In this document: piece after piece, positions 1-5,160 of the stretch | Position numbering within the stretch: position 1 is the stretch's first letter | Layout of the letters: the number at the start of each line of letters is the position of its first letter | DNA from: a bacterium | GTDB lineage: Bacteria > Gemmatimonadota > Glassbacteria > GWA2-58-10 | Assembly: GCA_021372515.1 (NCBI GenBank) | Contig: JAJFUG010000222.1 | Location: 1 to 5,227, forward strand | Length of the DNA: 5,227 nucleotides | Direction of reading: 5' to 3' | Translations under genes and position numbers: made by a program | Notes under the pieces: model-generated | What the model was told of the DNA's origin: nothing | Seen by the model: the letters and a program-made list of their open reading frames with translations, nothing else | The model's database searches: none

Positions 1-225
1 CGGGTAGATATCGCAGACATCCGTGATGATACGCTCGGTGTGATCGGCCGTGGCGCGCAGTATTTCGCAGGCGCGGCTGCCTGTGCCGACAATGCCCAGG
101 CTGATCTTGCTGTTTAGGTTCTGGCCCCGGACAATGGCCGGCGCCCCCAGAACGGCGGCCATTCCCACGCCGCCGATAAGGAAATCGCGGCGGTTGATCG
201 AATCCCTGCGGTCTGTGCCCTGCAT
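1..225 (-). CDS. Tat-exported Gfo/Idh/MocA family oxidoreductase, N-terminal part (runs off the window)
   Basis: This is the first 75 codons of a gene that continues past the left edge. The protein opens with a twin-arginine signal: NRRDFL at residues 11-16, then a short Gly/Ala-rich hydrophobic stretch ending near GAPAIVRGQ. A Rossmann-fold dinucleotide-binding start follows (ISLGIVGTGSR, residues 41-51), with the acidic end of the next strands in DVCDIYP (69-75). This order is the hallmark of exported NAD(P)-dependent Gfo/Idh/MocA dehydrogenases, which act on sugars and related polyols. The substrate cannot be told from this part. The start is supported by GAGGTG 4 bases upstream. The protein closely resembles the N-terminus of the complete oxidoreductase ending 49 bases upstream (shared RRDFL, LGAPAI, QN-NSKISL, GTGSR and CD-YP), so the pair looks like a tandem duplication within one operon. 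The C-terminal substrate domain and catalytic lysine lie outside the window. Confidence 0.9.
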   Translation of the reverse strand, partial: MQGTDRRDSINRRDFLIGGVGMAAVLGAPAIVRGQNLNSKISLGIVGTGSRACEILRATADHTERIITDVCDIYP

Positions 226-249
226 GTCACACCTCGCGGACAATTGTAC

Positions 250-270
250 GGGGCGGCGCCGGGCCGCCCC
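250..270 (-). promoter_or_regulatory. GC-rich intercistronic hairpin
   Basis: A perfect 8-bp stem (GGGGCGGC paired with GCCGCCCC) closes a 5-base loop in the 49-base gap between the two oxidoreductase genes. It begins just after the stop codon of the upstream gene and ends 24 bases before the next start. There is no T tract on either side, so a classical intrinsic terminator is unlikely. It could protect the 3' end of a processed upstream message or lower expression of the downstream gene. The structure is visible in the sequence; the role is inferred. Confidence 0.5.
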
Positions 271-274
271 CAGG

Positions 275-1552
275 TCAACCCTGGGCTTCCAGTTCCTCGC
301 GGGTCACGCGGCGGCCGCCCTCCATCGAGGAGGTATAGGCCATCAGGGCCGAGATCGAGGACTTGCGGGTGCTCTCCACGTCCATGATCGGCTTGGTCCC
401 GTTCTTGATACAGTCGTAGAAATGGGTGAACTCGCGGGCCGTGGCCAGGTCGTAGTCACCGTCCACCTTGAACTGCAGCACCTTGCCGGGATTGCTTTTC
501 ATGCTGCCGGTGGTGTCGAGGCTCTGGCCGAGCTTGACCGCGGTGAACTTGTGCTTGATCCCGAACGAGTCCAGATGGCGCACGTCCTTCTCCCAGTACA
601 GGCGCAGTTCGCCGCCCGCGCTCTCGATGCTGCCGTGGGTGCCCAGCAGGGACCAGCCCATGCCCATGGTGCTGCTGGTGAGCGAACCGGTGCCCACGCC
701 GATCACCCCGTCCTCCATCATCCAGGTGCCCATCACGTTGTCGTGGTGCTCGCGCCCGTCCTTGTACACCTCGATGCTGCCGTGGAACGTGGCGTCCGTG
801 GGCATGGTGCCCAGCAGGTCCAGGACCTGGTCCATCTCGTGCGAGGTCACCTCGGTGAGAAGGCCGCCGCAGTATTCCTTATACAAGCGCCAGTTGAGCA
901 CGCGCTCCCATTTGGGTTCCACGTCGTCCCGTTTCCAGGTCTGGTTGCGGTCGAAATGGCAGTAGAACATCACCGGTTTGCCGATGGAGCCCTCGGCCAC
1001 CAGGCGCTTGCTCTCGGTCATCGCCTCGTTCAGGCGGCTCTGGTAGCCCACGAGGTAGACCTTGTCCGGGTGGGCTTTGACCGCGTCGCGCATCTGGTTG
1101 AGCTGCTTGACCGTGAGGCCCTGGCTTTTCTCGCTGAACACGTGCTTGCCGGCATCCAGCGCGGCCGTGCTGATCGGCACGTGCAGGAACAACGGGGGCG
1201 ACACAATCACCGCGTCCACGTCTTTCTGCTCCAGCACTTTCTCCCAGGCCTCCCAGGTGCGCACCTTGGGGTCGCCGAGCTGGTCCACGCCCTGTTTGAT
1301 GTGCGGCGGGTAGACATCGCACAGGTCGGTGAACTGGGTGTCCGGCAGGTCCTTGATCGCCTGGATGATCGAGCAGCCGCGGCTGCCCGTGCCGATCATG
1401 GCCAGGCTGATCTTGCTGTTCACGTTCTGGGCGCTCAGGATAGCCGGGGCGCCAAGGGCGGCCAGTCCGACCGCGCCGGCCGCCACGACTCCGGTGCCGG
1501 CGCGCAGGAAATCGCGCCGCGTGATATTCTCTTCGGTCAGAATTTTCTTCAT
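275..1552 (-). CDS. Tat-exported Gfo/Idh/MocA family oxidoreductase
   Basis: This 425-residue protein is probably a periplasmic NAD(P)-dependent dehydrogenase or isomerase acting on a sugar, inositol or amino-sugar derivative; the exact substrate is unknown. Residues 11-16 (TRRDFL) are a twin-arginine motif, followed by a Gly/Ala-rich hydrophobic segment (about 18-41) ending GAPAILSAQ. The Rossmann domain follows, with the glycine motif IGTGSRG at 53-59 and DLCDVYP at 76-82. The family's EKP motif appears as EKS (141-143), keeping the expected catalytic lysine K142. The C-terminal alpha/beta domain contains GG at 229-230 and TSHEMDQ at 236-242, matching the usual GG...H..D region (H238, D241). 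Length is normal. I chose the ATG at 1552 because GGAG lies 6 bases upstream and it places the Tat motif near the N-terminus. In-frame ATGs at 1624 and 1591 would add odd extensions. The gene lies 84 bases after thrH and 49 before a paralogue. Confidence 0.93.
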   Translation of the reverse strand: MKKILTEENITRRDFLRAGTGVVAAGAVGLAALGAPAILSAQNVNSKISLAMIGTGSRGCSIIQAIKDLPDTQFTDLCDVYPPHIKQGVDQLGDPKVRTWEAWEKVLEQKDVDAVIVSPPLFLHVPISTAALDAGKHVFSEKSQGLTVKQLNQMRDAVKAHPDKVYLVGYQSRLNEAMTESKRLVAEGSIGKPVMFYCHFDRNQTWKRDDVEPKWERVLNWRLYKEYCGGLLTEVTSHEMDQVLDLLGTMPTDATFHGSIEVYKDGREHHDNVMGTWMMEDGVIGVGTGSLTSSTMGMGWSLLGTHGSIESAGGELRLYWEKDVRHLDSFGIKHKFTAVKLGQSLDTTGSMKSNPGKVLQFKVDGDYDLATAREFTHFYDCIKNGTKPIMDVESTRKSSISALMAYTSSMEGGRRVTREELEAQG

Positions 1553-1592
1553 TTTCGGCTCCGGTTTATAATGAGGCTCAATTTGAAACATC

Positions 1593-1617
1593 CCCCCGCC
1601 TGCCATGCAGCCGGGGG
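1593..1617 (-). promoter_or_regulatory. Strong intercistronic hairpin between thrH and the oxidoreductase
   Basis: The outer stem pairs 1593-1598 with 1612-1617 (CCCCCG/CGGGGG). After a C-C mismatch, an inner stem pairs 1600-1603 with 1607-1610 around a 3-base loop. The hairpin lies 20 bases past the thrH stop and about 40 before the oxidoreductase start. The RNA continues GATGTTTC with no U run, so it does not look like an intrinsic terminator. A processing, stabilising or attenuating role is inferred, helped by a similar GC-rich hairpin in the next gap of the same operon. Confidence 0.5.
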
Positions 1618-1636
1618 ACAACACTGTCGGGCCGTC

Positions 1637-2242
1637 TCAGCCCAGGTGCTTGCCGATCTGGGCGCGTAGCTCGGCGTAGGTCCGGGTGACCGGGAACTGC
1701 GGGAACTCGCGGATCACGTTCTCCGGCGGGCAGAACAGCACCCCGGCGTCCGCCTCGCTCAGCATGCCGGTGTCGTTGTACGAGTCGCCCGAGGCCACCA
1801 CCTTGAACTGAAGCGAGTGCAGGGCCTTGACCGCCATGCGCTTGCCGTCCTTCTGCCGCAGGCGGTAATCGGTCACCATGCCGTTGCCGTCCACCACCAG
1901 CTTGTTGCAGAACAGGGTGGGACGGCCCAGCATTTCCATCAGCGGGTCGGCGAACTCGTAGAACGTATCCGAGAGGATGATAACCTGGCAGACCCGGCGC
2001 AGCTCGTTGATAAAGTCGAGCGCCCCCTCCAGCGGGTCGAGGCTGCGGATCACGGCCTGGATATCGGCCAGCTTGAGCTTGTGCTGGGCCAGGATATCCA
2101 GCCGCATGCGCATCAGCTTATCGTAGTCATTGATGTCCCGGGTGGTCAGGCGCAACTGCTCGATGCCGGTTTTTTCGGCCACATTGATCCAGACCTCCGG
2201 CACCAGCACGCCTTCCAGGTCGAGGCAGGTAACGAGCGACAT
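1637..2242 (-). CDS. thrH: ThrH-type HAD phosphoserine phosphatase / homoserine phosphotransferase
   Basis: This is a 201-residue cytoplasmic HAD-superfamily enzyme very close to Pseudomonas ThrH. That protein is known to dephosphorylate phosphoserine and to transfer phosphate to homoserine, linking it to serine and threonine synthesis. Visible landmarks are motif I CLDLEGVLVPE (residues 6-16, nucleophile D8, acid E10 where many relatives have Asp), motif II LSDTFYEF (90-97, S91), motif III RLRQKDGKR (127-135, candidate lysine K131) and motif IV GDSYND (152-157, D153 and D157). The conserved PENVIREFPQFP (173-184) is also diagnostic of ThrH. Length matches the family and nothing is missing. 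GGAG lies 9 bases before the start. It is the first gene of a likely three-gene operon with two Tat-exported oxidoreductases, behind a promoter candidate about 80 bases upstream. That is not an amino-acid synthesis context, so the physiological substrate here may differ from the Pseudomonas enzyme. Family assignment is firm; in vivo role is open. Confidence 0.93.
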   Translation of the reverse strand: MSLVTCLDLEGVLVPEVWINVAEKTGIEQLRLTTRDINDYDKLMRMRLDILAQHKLKLADIQAVIRSLDPLEGALDFINELRRVCQVIILSDTFYEFADPLMEMLGRPTLFCNKLVVDGNGMVTDYRLRQKDGKRMAVKALHSLQFKVVASGDSYNDTGMLSEADAGVLFCPPENVIREFPQFPVTRTYAELRAQIGKHLG

Positions 2243-2325
2243 CTGTTTTTTCTCCGTTTTTCACACTTGGCGGGTGGCATTGGGGTAAAATCAAGCTAAA
2301 AGTTCAGGCTGAAAAACAAATGAAA

Positions 2326-2354
2326 GATATAATGCCCTCCGCCCGGAGAGTCAA
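2326..2354 (-). promoter_or_regulatory. Candidate sigma70-type promoter for the thrH-oxidoreductase operon
   Basis: Reading towards thrH, a -35 box TTGACT (2354-2349; 5 of 6 to consensus) and a -10 box TATATC (2331-2326; 4 of 6) are separated by exactly 17 bases. A start near 2319 would give a leader of about 77 bases before the thrH ATG. The spacer contains CTCCG-GG-CGGAG (2348-2337), a small inverted repeat that could be an operator. The promoter lies just past the stop of the dockerin gene, supporting separate transcription of the two units. Many uncultured phyla use different promoter motifs, so this is a prediction. Confidence 0.55.
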
Positions 2355-2370
2355 GGCCTTCCCCTTCCCC

Positions 2371-2384
2371 GCACCGAACGGTGC
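2371..2384 (-). other. Short hairpin just after the dockerin gene stop
   Basis: GCACCG and CGGTGC form a perfect inverted repeat (effectively 5 bp with a 4-base loop), beginning 3 bases after the TGA stop at 2390-2388. The following RNA is G/A-rich rather than U-rich, so it is not a standard intrinsic terminator. It may still mark the 3' end of the message. No better terminator is visible before the thrH promoter candidate. Confidence 0.3.
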
Positions 2385-2387
2385 AAC

Positions 2388-4739
2388 TCAGGGCAGGGCA
2401 AGGTTCAAGCTGCGGTTGGCTCCGAGGCTCAGAGTGTCGGAAACAGCGCCGGCGCTGACCTTGTAGGGAGAAAAGTCCGTCCTTGCGCCCGCCTGTACGA
2501 AATACTGGGGCAGCTCCAGGCTGAGCCTGCCATCCGCGCCGGTGGACTGTCGCGCGGCCTCGGTCCCGCTGCGGTCGGTGATAACCACCTCCTGCCCTGC
2601 CGCCGGGTTGCCCTGGGCGTCGGCAACAGAGATATCGAGGGTCCAGTAGACTTTCCAGGAATTCCCGCCCTCCGTGGCCTGGACTGCGAAATCCATGCCC
2701 TCGCAGCGGTTGGAGCGGAACTCCAGCCTCTCGGCCGTGTTTCCGGCATAACCGATCCGCACCGGGACCAGGCCGCTCACCGCGTTCGCCCCGGCGCGGA
2801 AAGTGTTGTCCGTGAACACGGCGTCTTTGGCGGAGCCGTAGAAAGTGGCAAACCAGACCGCGGGTACATTGGAGGTGACAGTGTTGCCCCACCAGCGGCC
2901 GCCGTTGTCCGATCCGCCCACGTAGAACGCCGCGGCCAGGGCCTTGGAGCCCGGGTCCTGATGTTCCACCGTGACATCGTTGTCGTAGACATAGACCGTG
3001 CCGCCGCCCACACTCAGGAAAACCGCGTAGGCCATGGGGATATAGGCCGCGCGCTCGGGGTAGTCGCGCCCGGTGATGAAGAAGCGGTTGTCGTGGATGC
3101 GTATCTCGGAGGCGCCCTGGCCGGCCGGGGAATTGTAGTCCGTGACCCGGATCGCGTTCACGCTGTAGTCCTCGAACCCGTACTCGCAGGTGGGCGGCGA
3201 GGCGGCCACGCGGAACACGTTGTCGTAAATCTCCACGCCGTTCGCCTTGCCGATCAGGATACCCGAGCCGACCTCCGGCTCGAAGCGGTTGTTGTACACC
3301 TTGCCCCCGTCACCGATGCCCAGACTGTAGTGGTTGGTCACCATCTGACGGTTGACGAACAGGTTGTCGTGGACCGAGGAGTTGGCGCCGGAGACGGTGA
3401 GGTTGCCCTGGCCGCCGATGAACTGGCAGTCGGCGACCTCGGAGGAGCCTGGGCCGCGGAGGCTGACCGGCTGGTCGACCTGGCGGTGGCGGTCGATGAT
3501 GAAGGGCGAGTCCATCTCGAAGCGGCAGTTGCGGACAGCCGCCTGGGGCACATCCACGGCGAACGTGTTGATCCCGGAGGCCTCGAAGCGCACGTTCTCC
3601 AGCACCACGTTCACGTCCCCGGCCGTGGACTGCACGCCCCAGGAGCGCACGCCCACAGCGCCGCTGCGGATCACGCCGTTGCGGATCGTGATCGTGCCGC
3701 TTCCGCTCACCCGCGGGACCCAGGCGAGCGGGGCGCCGGCCTGGCCCGGCTGGTTGTAGTCGGTGAACGCGGCATAGTCGCCGTCCAGGATGCACTTATA
3801 GTATGACCAGGGTGAGGTGCCGTCCACTATCCCCACGCCCACATCCATGGCCGGGCGGATATCGACCTCATCGATCAGCACGCCGCCCGACTCGGCCCGC
3901 ACCCGCACCCGGTAGCGCCCGGCTGGCTTTCCGTTGAACTGCGCGAACACGAACCCGCCCCCCAGTTTGGGCGAGCGGTTAAGCTCCGGGCAAGTCTGGC
4001 GCACCGTGGAGCCGAAAGTGAACTGGCTGTAAACCTGGTTCCCGAGGGAGTCCTCGACATAGAGCGAGATGACCATTTCCTGCTCCGCAACCCCGCACAT
4101 GGCGTAATAGGTGCGGTTGGCCACCGGAAGATCGACCCAGCCCGAGACAACCTCCTGCTGATAGGGCAGGTAGAGGATCTTGTCCCCGATGAACGTATGG
4201 GTGGTGCGGGTGTCCTTGAGCTCCACTCCCGGCGCTTTGCTCATGTCCCAGCCGGTGAGTCCGTCCTCGAACCCGCCGTTGGGCACGTGGCCGTAGCCGG
4301 CATCCGCGTAGGTGAGCGTGTAGCCGTTGAGGTCCAGGGTGACATCCTTGGCCAGGAACAGCGTGGAGACCGGGCTGGAGATGTCGCGGGTGAGCATGTA
4401 GAGCCCGCCCTCCACGGCGCAGACCCCGGCCGAATCCACAGCCAGGGCGCCCTCGGGAAGGGCCTGGTGCTCCCCGGTGTCCGGGCCGGACTGGGTGCTG
4501 TTGTCGCGCGCCTGACGGACCAACGCGACCGCGTCCGCCAGCGAGTAACGCCCATCACCGTTGAAATCCAGGCTGTTGTCCGCGGGGTTGGCCGCGCCCC
4601 GCACGAGAAGGGTCAGGGCATCCAGCACCCCCAGACGACCGTCGCCGTTGAAGTCCCCCCGTAATCCCAGGGCGAACAGGGAAAAGGCGGCCAGCGGCAC
4701 GCACACACAACTCAACAGGCAAATTCTTTGTATCCTCAT
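2388..4739 (-). CDS. Secreted dockerin-containing parallel beta-helix protein
   Basis: This 783-residue protein is probably exported and attached to a cohesin partner, with a likely role in binding or cleaving polysaccharide. Residues 1-27 form a signal peptide (basic MRIQR, then a hydrophobic core ending near FALG). A type I dockerin follows at about 28-78, with two calcium loops: D29-N31-D33-G34-D40 and D58-N60-D62-G63-D69. The strand pair at 131-143 (VTLDLNGYTLTY) looks like the start of a beta-helix. Residues about 153-296, from NGGFEDGLTGW to VLIDEVDIRP, resemble a jelly-roll carbohydrate-binding-like domain. About 12 coils follow (345-690), many with an N-x-F-type motif, for example HDNLF 457-461, YNNRF 482-486, YDNVF 505-509, HDNRF 549-553 and TDNTF 643-647. 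The C-terminus (699-783) resembles a carboxypeptidase-regulatory or CNA-B-like beta-sandwich. I cannot name a catalytic residue; lyase, epimerase or non-catalytic binding are all possible. The ATG at 4739 fits a GGGAG 9 bases upstream better than the ATG at 4748. Confidence 0.88.
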   Translation of the reverse strand: MRIQRICLLSCVCVPLAAFSLFALGLRGDFNGDGRLGVLDALTLLVRGAANPADNSLDFNGDGRYSLADAVALVRQARDNSTQSGPDTGEHQALPEGALAVDSAGVCAVEGGLYMLTRDISSPVSTLFLAKDVTLDLNGYTLTYADAGYGHVPNGGFEDGLTGWDMSKAPGVELKDTRTTHTFIGDKILYLPYQQEVVSGWVDLPVANRTYYAMCGVAEQEMVISLYVEDSLGNQVYSQFTFGSTVRQTCPELNRSPKLGGGFVFAQFNGKPAGRYRVRVRAESGGVLIDEVDIRPAMDVGVGIVDGTSPWSYYKCILDGDYAAFTDYNQPGQAGAPLAWVPRVSGSGTITIRNGVIRSGAVGVRSWGVQSTAGDVNVVLENVRFEASGINTFAVDVPQAAVRNCRFEMDSPFIIDRHRQVDQPVSLRGPGSSEVADCQFIGGQGNLTVSGANSSVHDNLFVNRQMVTNHYSLGIGDGGKVYNNRFEPEVGSGILIGKANGVEIYDNVFRVAASPPTCEYGFEDYSVNAIRVTDYNSPAGQGASEIRIHDNRFFITGRDYPERAAYIPMAYAVFLSVGGGTVYVYDNDVTVEHQDPGSKALAAAFYVGGSDNGGRWWGNTVTSNVPAVWFATFYGSAKDAVFTDNTFRAGANAVSGLVPVRIGYAGNTAERLEFRSNRCEGMDFAVQATEGGNSWKVYWTLDISVADAQGNPAAGQEVVITDRSGTEAARQSTGADGRLSLELPQYFVQAGARTDFSPYKVSAGAVSDTLSLGANRSLNLALP

Positions 4740-4748
4740 CTGTCCCAT

Positions 4749-4753
4749 CTCCC
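4749..4753 (-). promoter_or_regulatory. Ribosome binding site that decides the dockerin gene start
   Basis: GGGAG touches the ATG at 4748 directly, which leaves no spacing for initiation there. It stands 9 bases from the in-frame ATG at 4739, a workable distance. The shorter start also gives a typical signal peptide beginning MRIQR. The choice changes the protein by only three residues. Confidence 0.6.
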
Positions 4754-4884
4754 TATATCAAAGACTGAACCGCGCTCGGCATGCCGGGCAAAAGAAGGGT
4801 GTAATCGGAACGGAGTGCTTGCCCCCCGGAAAAGACCGGCCCCCGATAAAGGGAACTGACGGATATAACACGGACAGGACCGGA

Positions 4885-4914
4885 CACCCCTGCCTCCGGA
4901 ACAAGTCAGGGGTG
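4885..4914. repeat. Inverted repeat upstream of the dockerin gene
   Basis: CACCCCTG (4885-4892) and CAGGGGTG (4907-4914) are perfect 8-bp inverted arms around a 14-base centre that itself contains the palindrome TCCGGA. The right arm overlaps a second interrupted palindrome, GTCA-GGGG-TGAC (4905-4916). The element lies about 145 bases before the dockerin start. It could be a regulator binding site or a leader hairpin. Neither strand has a T tract after it. Confidence 0.4.
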
Positions 4915-4923
4915 ACGGTTCAA

Positions 4924-5094
4924 TCAATACAACAAGCATGCCATTATGGGTTGATCCGGTAATTTCTTGATTAAAAAGGTTATCAGGATTGACAGGACTG
5001 TCTGCACAAGGTTGACTGGTAGATTTTCATCCAGCGGATAATAATCATCCGGATGTTTTTCATCCAGAACCTCAAGTCTCCCGCCGACCAGCAT
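4924..5094 (-). CDS. Doubtful small open reading frame, 56 residues
   Basis: From ATG at 5094 to TGA at 4924 an uncharacterised 56-residue frame starts MLVGGRLEVLDEK. Its middle has LDEKHPDDYYP followed by LDENLP, two LDE units spaced 11 codons apart. Next comes a hydrophobic segment (about 29-42, LVQTVLSILITFLI) and a short tail. The frame stays open upstream to 5220 without another good start. I recognise no family. Codons are AT-rich at third positions (GAT, GAA, TAT, AAT), unlike the GC-rich neighbours. No ribosome site is visible. The hydrophobic segment may simply translate a repeat-like stretch near 4983-5002. It is more likely a gene remnant or non-coding DNA than an active gene. Confidence 0.15.
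   Translation of the reverse strand: MLVGGRLEVLDEKHPDDYYPLDENLPVNLVQTVLSILITFLIKKLPDQPIMACLLY
5024..5067. repeat. Direct repeat pair TTTTCATCCAG flanking a palindrome
   Basis: TTTTCATCCAG occurs at 5024-5034 and again at 5057-5067, exactly 33 bases apart. Between them lies the perfect 10-base palindrome CATCCGGATG (5046-5055), so CATCC appears three times and GGATG once within 44 bases. A spacing of 33 fits about three helical turns, or 11 codons if the region was once coding. Operator cluster and decayed coding repeat are both possible. Confidence 0.4.
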
Positions 5095-5138
5095 TGTCCG
5101 GTTAGGAACTTGCAGTTTGAAGCTGACCGTCTCATTTC

Positions 5139-5160
5139 TGCTTTGGTTTCGGCCAAAGCA
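5139..5160. repeat. Perfect 8-bp hairpin
   Basis: TGCTTTGG (5139-5146) and CCAAAGCA (5153-5160) pair perfectly around the loop TTTCGG. No T tract follows on either strand, so it is not an obvious terminator. It sits in gene-poor DNA and might belong to a dispersed repeat or to the 3' end of a gene beyond the right edge. Confidence 0.4.

Noticed and set aside
243-278. TTGACC and TACAAT boxes between the two oxidoreductases
   Set aside because: The spacing is 24 bases, too long for a normal promoter, and the start would fall almost on the ribosome site.
1565-1570. TATAAA box just before the complete oxidoreductase
   Set aside because: No -35 box at a usable distance, and transcription would begin within the ribosome binding site.
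1553-1624. Longer oxidoreductase starts at 1624 or 1591
   Set aside because: They would put an unlikely extension before the Tat motif, and the GGAG at 1562-1559 fits the ATG at 1552.
50-1669. Long open frame on the plus strand (539 codons) opposite the oxidoreductases
   Set aside because: It is antisense to two genes with clear family motifs. It is rich in His, Ala, Val and Arg, as expected from reading GC-rich genes backwards, and shows no domain.
2296-2892. Minus-strand open frame of 198 codons overlapping the 3' part of the beta-helix gene
   Set aside because: It is out of frame with a gene whose domain pattern is continuous to its stop. It is Arg/Gly/Pro-rich with no family features.
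2961-3806. Plus-strand open frame of 281 codons inside the beta-helix gene
   Set aside because: It is the antisense shadow of the beta-helix repeats, with biased Val/Asp/Ala/His composition and no recognisable motif.
4703-4739. Possible lipobox LLSC in the dockerin protein signal peptide
   Set aside because: The cysteine comes at residue 11, after only a few hydrophobic residues, and the hydrophobic core continues to about residue 25. A signal peptidase I site fits better.
4943-4976. CATAAT box as a promoter for the dockerin gene
   Set aside because: No matching -35 element at 16-18 bases. One good hexamer in AT-rich DNA is expected by chance.
4970-5002. Intrinsic terminator for an upstream gene (GACAG-GA-CTGTC followed by TTTTT)
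   Set aside because: The stem is only 5 bp with a 2-base loop, and the T run begins about 13 bases past the stem.
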